The notes under the pieces were generated by a model, which had not been told where the DNA came from, did no database searches, and saw only the letters and a list, made by a program, of their open reading frames with translations. From Halichondria panicea (lineage: Eukaryota; Porifera; Demospongiae; Suberitida; Halichondriidae), in assembly GCF_963675165.1 (NCBI RefSeq), contig NC_087380.1, positions 1,231,803-1,295,802 of the forward strand: a DNA stretch of 64,000 bases, given 5' to 3'. Numbering within the stretch: the first letter of the stretch is position 1; each line of letters begins with the position of its first letter. Below are positions 57,901-64,000 of this stretch, in pieces. A program made the translations under genes and the position numbers.

Positions 57901-60900
57901 AAAAAAGTATGAACCTGCTGTCAAAAACTCTGGTCTCTCTACTGTATATACTAAACACAGCGATGATAGTGATGGGGGCGTGGCCACCATATCAAAAGAT
58001 TTAGGTCAGTGTCGCTGATGTAATGAACTTTACTACTTAAGACCTGTGTATAATTTATGTGTTAATATGTGTAGAGCCTACCATCACTGGCTTCCCCAGT
58101 GAGAGCAGAGGTAATGAAGGGGAGGAGGTGGTCATTAAGCCCAAGGTGGGAGGTCACACTCCACCCAGTCTCACCTGGTACCACGATGGTAGGAAGGTGA
58201 CTGCAGACTATGCCACAGAACTGGACCAGGACGGTGGATTATCCTTCCCTAGTGTGGAGACTAAGCATGCTGGTGAGTACAGGCTATACACAAGGTCTTA
58301 TGATTGACCACAGCTGGGAATGTGTACAACTCTCTCTATTGTTAAAGTATTCGGTATTGACCACAGCTGGGAAGTTCTAAATGTAATATTGAAAATAAAG
58401 TCTGGTTTGCTATTGATAACAGCTACAAAGGCTTTATGGAGCATGATCTTTCCAGTATATCCAGATGTAGTAGCAATATTACCCAAGCGGGAGATTTTCA
58501 ACTAAAGTACCACCCACCACTCAAAAGAACGCAGAAAGAATTATAACCGCAGTTATAAGTAGGTCATGACGTCGTGCCCTCATGCTGCATGTACGTACAA
58601 CTAATACAGCTCGACACGTTCTATGATTAGTAGACCACATTTGATGATATTCATATACCTATGTTGATACGCAAATAACCACAAATAGTGTTTTTATAAA
58701 GGATGCAAGTCCAGGTGAAATCAATCGCCTGGTTGGGCGTGCTACAACATCCTGATATGACATCGGAAATATCATGTTCCTTAAAGCCTTTGATGTCAGT
58801 AGGCTATAAACTATGTTATAATTATAGGGAATGCCCATATATGCATACAGCCCGGGTGTGTGTGTGGATTAGACACACCACTAGCTGTTGTCCATTCCTC
58901 TGCATGTGTGCATGTGTTTGTGCATGTGTGTGTGTGCAGGTGTGTATAAGCTGGTGGCGAGTGGACCCTCTGGCACAGCTGAGAAAGAGATCCAGTTGAT
59001 AGTGGTACCAGAGGGAGGGGAAGCAGAGGTGACAGATGAGGTGGACCTCACTCCTATACCAGTGGATGGGTTTGGAGCATATGTCACTGAGCAGCATGCT
59101 AATGGCAATAAGAAGTTTGCCAGTAACTATTTGGTGGGTTTAATACACGTGTTGATTCTACCACAGCGTCTTAATGTGCTGTATTGATGTATTGATTCCC
59201 TCCTCCATACCAACTTATATATTGACTCCACACATTGTACAGGGTCTCGGTGGCAAGGAAGGTGAACACTCAACAGCAATTGCCAAACAGCACAAGGAGG
59301 AAAATAGATTTGGAAACATTCTTGTGTGTAAGTTCTATACTTCCTTATAATTATTGTGGATTCAAGCACACACACACTACTATCTATTTATTTTGACTAA
59401 TGCTTTGTGCTAACCAAAATTAGAGGTTAATGATTGTTTTGTGCTTGCCACCTAGAAGAACCACATAGACCCATCCCATTATCAGATACTACCACCACAA
59501 AACCTAGCCCAGACAATACAGGCCTGTACCTTATAAATTAGGCCTCCCTCAAGGTCAGATTTAGTTTACACGAGTACACAGCCATGCACAAGCTAAGTTG
59601 AAGTATTACAGCAGCCAATATCAAGTCTAAGATAAGTTCTATACTTATGTCAGCATTACCTCAAATGTGAATATAGCTTACAATCAGCATGGCCCCAAGT
59701 GAATAGCTTCCAATAATTATTCAGTATACTAGTTGTTCTGAATGCAACAGATGAATGGGGAGGGTTGGTGCACCGTTAAAGACTCTTTAACCCATCATTC
59801 TCGGCTCTCAAGGCCGGGCATCTGTTTGCTTTTTTTGTTCCTGTTTGATTTCTTTCCGTTCTATATGTGTGTTTCACACATACACTTATTTACCTTTAGT
59901 GACACATATTATGACAGACATATACATGTGTGAATACCCATTTGCAACCTAGAAGGAGGTAAACAAACCATGCTGAGTAATTATAATGGATGAAGGCTGG
60001 ATTCCAACCATCGTATATATATTTTTATTAGAAGCTTTCCGTTTGATTGGGAGGGTGTGCGACTGATAATCCCTGCCCACCCCAATACCTTTTGTATACA
60101 CTTTAATCAAACACACACACACTGATTTCCTGCAGATGATGACAACCTCATTATCCTAGACCCCATCCATGGACAAGAGGACTGTCAGAGTGACTACATC
60201 AATGCCTGCTATGTAGACGTGAGTGTGTTTTTGTGATTTATTCATGATAACCAATGTTATAGCTACCATGCATGTGTTTTTATGTTCATTATGTTACCTT
60301 CAAATGCTGTTACCCTCTCGTCTGCAGGGTTTTGTCGAGCGAAAGAAGTTCATTGCTTCTCAAGGTATCAGTTTCATATATTTCACTAGAACATAATTAA
60401 CTGTACACACAAGACAGTAACTATGCACATTTGCTGTGTGCTTGCTTTTACAATCATAACTATTGTTAAATGCTTCATTGCTTGTTTTCAATATGTCTAT
60501 TGCCTCCCTCCCCACACAAAGGACCACTACCCAATACCCTGGTGGACTTCTGGCGCATGATGTGGCAGGAGAAACCACCCATAGTAGTCATGCTCACCAA
60601 CCTCGAGGAGAACAACAAAATCAAGTGTGAACAGTACTGGCCTGACAGTGGCAGTGTGAGCTATGGCCCCTTCACAGTCACCATCACAGACCAGCAGGTC
60701 CTGGCTGACTACACTGTCAGAAACCTACTACTTGCAGTAAGTACACATTATGATGGCACATGTTGACATTTTAGGATTGTGTTTCACATTGAGATGTTTC
60801 TTTGTCACAGGTGAAAGGGGAAAGTGGGAAACCTTTCAAGACCACTCAGTTTCACTTTACGACGTGGCCTGATCACGGTGTGCCTGCTGACTATGCCACG

Positions 60901-63071
60901 CCCATTCTTGGGTTCCACCGTTGGGTTAAGTCCCAACACAAGCCGTCCAGAGGTCCCCTCCTGGTCCACTGCAGTGCTGGTGTGGGACGCACAGGCACTT
61001 ACATTGCCATTGATAATATCCTCGATCAGATCGCAGCCGAGGGTCTCGTCGATATTTCCGGGACAATTCGCAACCAGAGGATGAAAATGGTCCAGACCCA
61101 GGTAAGTACTATATAGACACAGAAGCTTACACAGTTTAATAAGAATGTGTAGTATCGTAGTCACATGCATGCAGGGAAACATTTGTGCACAGTATTGTAA
61201 AGTGGTATTAAATTTTCAGTTATAATGTGTTTTGCCCCCACGCCCACTTTCTTTGAGAGCACATGCGCTAACCATTAGCCAGATACCAGCTAATGCAAGA
61301 TACAATGTCCAGTCTAAGTGCCCTACAGTACATTATATATCAGTAGTCCGAATCGTATTAGGAATGTTGTGATGAACCTAAGTGGCAGTCTGTAAAAGCT
61401 AGACATAATATGCTAATGTGCTGTCAGGTAATCCCCGTATGTATACAAGATAAATTCTTTTTAATTATGCCAACACTAAAAATTGTTACCCGAGGCACGC
61501 ATGGGCGGCCACGGGCATAGTAGTCCGTTGGTTGGTTGTTTGGTTGTTTGTTTGTTTGTCTGTTTGTCTGTTTGTCAGATCTGAGTCTACTCACCTGGAT
61601 GCCACAGCGTTTACAGCATAGATAGCCTCAACACAACAAGTTCTTATAATATTGGCAGAGCTTTGTTTAGTCGGGCACCGCCGTCTCTACTGTTGCCCGG
61701 AAAGAGGTCGGGAATCAAGCCTATCCACAGTTTAGTAATTGTGGATAGGCTTGATTCCCGACCTCCTTCAAGGAGGGCGGCGGCGCTCGACTAAGCTTTG
61801 TTGTCAAATACTAAGAAGCTTTTGCTCGTTGCAGCTAGCTAACTGCACGCAGCCTTTATTCGAGGAGGACTATATATTTACAGCTGAAGTGATCCCGTAC
61901 CAGGAACAATGGAACAGGGTCACTAAAGTAGAAAGTTAGAATTATGATTTTGTGTGCAGAGAATACTCCACAGCTATACCTCGCTTGCGCATGCGGACCT
62001 TTTTGTAACTTTGTCCGGTTTTTTACAATTTGTATGATGAAATTGTTATTAATTATTTCGCGCATGCGCATACAAAGTATACCAGGCCGCCTTTCTCTTC
62101 GCGGCCTGGAATCGAGGCTAAGTATATATAAGCGACATGTACATTATGTACAACCCTAACCTTTCTCTCTTTGAGATAAAAACTGTTACAACAGTGAAAC
62201 AGCTCACACATGCACTGCCATATTGATTCTACTGAGCGCATGCTCATTGTCCCTCTCCCTATAGGACCAATATGTGTTCATCCACGATGCTATCCTGGAG
62301 TCAGTGACGTGTGGAGACACTCAGATCAGTGCTGCAGATCTGCGCAGACAGATACAGAAGATGCCATCAGTGGCCCCGGGAAAAGCTATCACAGAATTCC
62401 AATACCAATTCCAAATTCTGGAACAGGTCTCTCCGAATCCAAATGAGGTAAACTGCAGTAGTGCATTGAGACACAAGAACCTGAACAGGGGAATACAGTA
62501 CCTACCAAGTAAGTTTTTAGATTTTAGAATAAGTGCCTTTACCTGATTACATATAAACGACCCTTTATCAACTCCACAGTTGAGAATCACCGTGTGTTCC
62601 TGAAAGGGGAGGACCCTGGCCGTGACTACATCAATGCCGTCTTTGTCAATGTAATACTACGCACATGCATGCTAAGTGCATGTGCTGCAGAGCTACTGCA
62701 CACTTTTTAATTAGACTTTCGCCACACAAGTTAAATATTAACTTGTGTTAAGGAAACATGCAGGCCTGAAAAAACACCCACTTATATAGCTCATGCTTTT
62801 TGTCCATAAAAATGGACAATTTGGACCCAAAATAAATCACTGATCCAATCACACTGTAATTATTATAACACTATAATTTCAGTGGTCCCCCTCCCTCCCT
62901 CCAGGGCTACAAGCACCAGAAGGCATACATCATTGCCCAGAATCCACTGGACTCAACTGTGCGTAACTTCTGGAAGCTATGACAGGAAGTGTGCGGCTGT
63001 TGTGATGTTGACTCCACTCAGTGAGAATGGGAAGGTAAGAGATGGTCTCCATTAGAGGTCCTCCCTATTGA

Positions 63072-63125
<54 letters not shown>

Positions 63126-63126
63126 G

Positions 63127-63165
<39 letters not shown>

Positions 63166-63958
63166 ATGTGTAGGAGGCATGCTCCCAGTACTGGCCAGAG
63201 AGTGGCAATGTCATCTCCTTCGGTGAGTTCACCATTGATAACTTGGGGGAGGAAACCAACACTGGGTTCGTTTTGAGGCAACTGAGCGTACTTAATAAGA
63301 AGGTGTGTTATTCATAATAATCTTCAGTTGTTTCTTTATCGTTTCTTAATTTTTTCTCCAGACAAAGCAAACTCTGCAAATAATTCAAATCCAAATTCTC
63401 GATTGGAAGTCGACTGGTGCATGTGCAAACTTCAAGATTGTAACTGATGTCAATGAGGAGGTTGTAAAGGTTCAAAGGAGGACTGGAAACAAGGCGATTG
63501 TGGTCCACTGCAGGTGTGTATTTTTGTGAGTAATTATGTGTTTAATGATTAGTTGTTTCCAGTGACACTGCGACCCGCTCTGGTATGTACTGCTCCATAG
63601 CTACTACCATTGACCGTTGCAAGACAGAGGGAGTGGTGGATGTGTTCCAGGTGGTCAAGGCTCTCAGGGTCCACAAGCCAGGGGCAGTACCCTCAGTCGT
63701 GAGTTCATCTGCTTAAAGCTAGAGCCTGTATCCCTTAATTACAAGCCAGACCTCTCAGCTAGCTGTAGAGAGGGCTATTATTGCACCATGCATTGCTATA
63801 GCCGTGCATTACTTGTATTTCCTACCACACACTATACAGTCATTGTGTGTCTGCAGGTATTAATATGCCACTCCCCCTCACAGGACAACTACAAGGATGT
63901 TTTTGAGGCCTTGTTGGTCTACTTGGACTCCTTCGATACTTACGCAAACTTTCTCTAA
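54957..63958 (+). CDS. RPTP-B: paralogous receptor tyrosine phosphatase, seven sushi domains, D2 frameshifted
   Basis: Exons: 54957-55026, 55112-55462 (or 55466), 55518-55711, 55770-55948, 56002-56172, 56287-56469, 56524-56706, 56757-56945, 56996-57175, 57237-57584, 57640-57736, 57889-58004, 58075-58272, 58940-59133, 59243-59327, 60136-60218, 60328-60364, 60522-60736, 60811-61101, 62265-62508, 62580-62650, 62905-63034, 63174-63302, 63362-63513, 63563-63698, 63884-63958. Order as RPTP-A: signal peptide ([14 protein letters not shown]), Ig-like, seven sushi domains, Ig-like, TM helix, Ig-like with [13 protein letters not shown]1 ([19 protein letters not shown]). Exon 62905-63034 is 130 nt against 135 in RPTP-A: 5 nt are lost after FWK, giving Leu then a stop at 62980-62982, so D2 is cut although later exons stay intact. 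Sushi exon 1 has an 8-nt insertion (compensable at 55466). Sushi exon 2 is 179 nt, off by one. Either a decaying copy or one with assembly errors. Confidence 0.75.
59328..60135. other. RPTP-B intron, 0.8 kb, without clear features
   Basis: The same intron in RPTP-A is only 71 bp, so about 730 bp were gained here or lost there. I see no inverted ends or ORF. Confidence 0.55.
61340..61870. repeat. Interspersed repeat, RPTP-B copy
   Basis: Matches 43985-44325 block by block (CCGAATCGTATTAGGAATGT, CCAACACTAAAAATTGTTAC, GTTTGTTTGTCTGTTTGTC) and is interrupted by a 126-bp hairpin element. Confidence 0.85.
61668..61793. mobile_element. 126-bp hairpin element with 9-bp target duplication
   Basis: Flanked by AGCTTTGTT at 61659-61667 and 61794-61802; the paralogue at about 44260 has a single AGCTTTGTTG. 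The ends TAGTCGGGCACCGCCG and CGGCGGCGCTCGACTA are inverted, as are GGTCGGGAATCAAGCCTATC and GATAGGCTTGATTCCCGACC. A 9-bp duplication fits a Mutator-like or similar integrase. Confidence 0.92.
61999..62120. mobile_element. Right-half remnant of the 12646-13401 family
   Basis: TTTTTGTAACTTTGTCCG, CGCGCATGCGCATACAAAGT and GCGGCCTGGAATCGAGGCTA match the right 110 bp of the element inserted in P3. The left end is missing. Confidence 0.85.
63074..63166. repeat. GT/GTGC microsatellite in RPTP-B intron
   Basis: A GT run followed by GTGC repeats. The same RPTP-A intron has only about nine GT units (50260-50276). Confidence 0.95.
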
Positions 63959-64000
63959 AACTAAAATGGAAACTAGAACTGGGCGGCAGCTTTTGGGAGA

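Overview
The window is animal nuclear DNA. Genes are split into many short GT-AG exons, intergenic gaps are small, and AT-rich spacers carry many small inverted-repeat elements. The mix of secreted Calx-beta/EGF proteins and sushi/Ig receptor tyrosine phosphatases, with compact genes, suggests an early-branching invertebrate, most likely a demosponge. That assignment is inference from gene content, not a database match.

Layout. 1-1500 (+): last four exons of a NUP155-type nucleoporin. About 1.8-27.7 kb (-): a tandem array of six related secreted-protein genes or pseudogenes, called P1 to P6 here from low to high coordinate. Each has, or once had, a signal-peptide exon, two Calx-beta domains (three in P6) built from two exons each, a variable number of single-exon EGF modules, and a Ser/Arg/Asp/Glu-rich tail exon. 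P6 (921 aa, with a sushi domain) and P5 (512 aa) look intact. P1 (601 aa) has lost its EGFs and carries an expanded minisatellite tail. P2, P3 and P4 carry lesions. 28.3-34.6 kb (-): a complete 10-exon membralin (TMEM259) homologue. 35.0-37.5 kb (+): a DUF4743-Nudix hydrolase. 37.6-38.1 kb (+): an orphan two-exon RING domain of UHRF1 type. 38.3-51.1 kb and 55.0-64.0 kb (+): two paralogous receptor tyrosine phosphatases (RPTP-A and RPTP-B) with Ig-like and sushi ectodomains, a transmembrane helix, an Ig-like domain on the cytoplasmic side, and tandem PTP domains. The large intron of RPTP-A holds a 2.7-kb PIF/Harbinger transposon encoding a transposase and a Myb/SANT-like protein.

Most notable points: a 756-bp inverted-repeat element inserted inside a P3 coding exon appears able to be removed as a GT-AG intron with loss of one codon; both RPTPs have an unusual cytoplasmic Ig-like domain; an 8-nt indel in each RPTP could be neutralised by a tandem splice donor 4 nt downstream; RPTP-B has a 5-nt deletion that truncates its second phosphatase domain; and the Calx-beta/EGF family is built entirely from phase 1-1 exons. 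Linkage of a fast-changing family of secreted adhesion-type proteins to polydomain phosphatase receptors makes a recognition role worth testing, but nothing in the sequence proves one. Exon coordinates were derived by hand from splice consensus and paralogue alignment.
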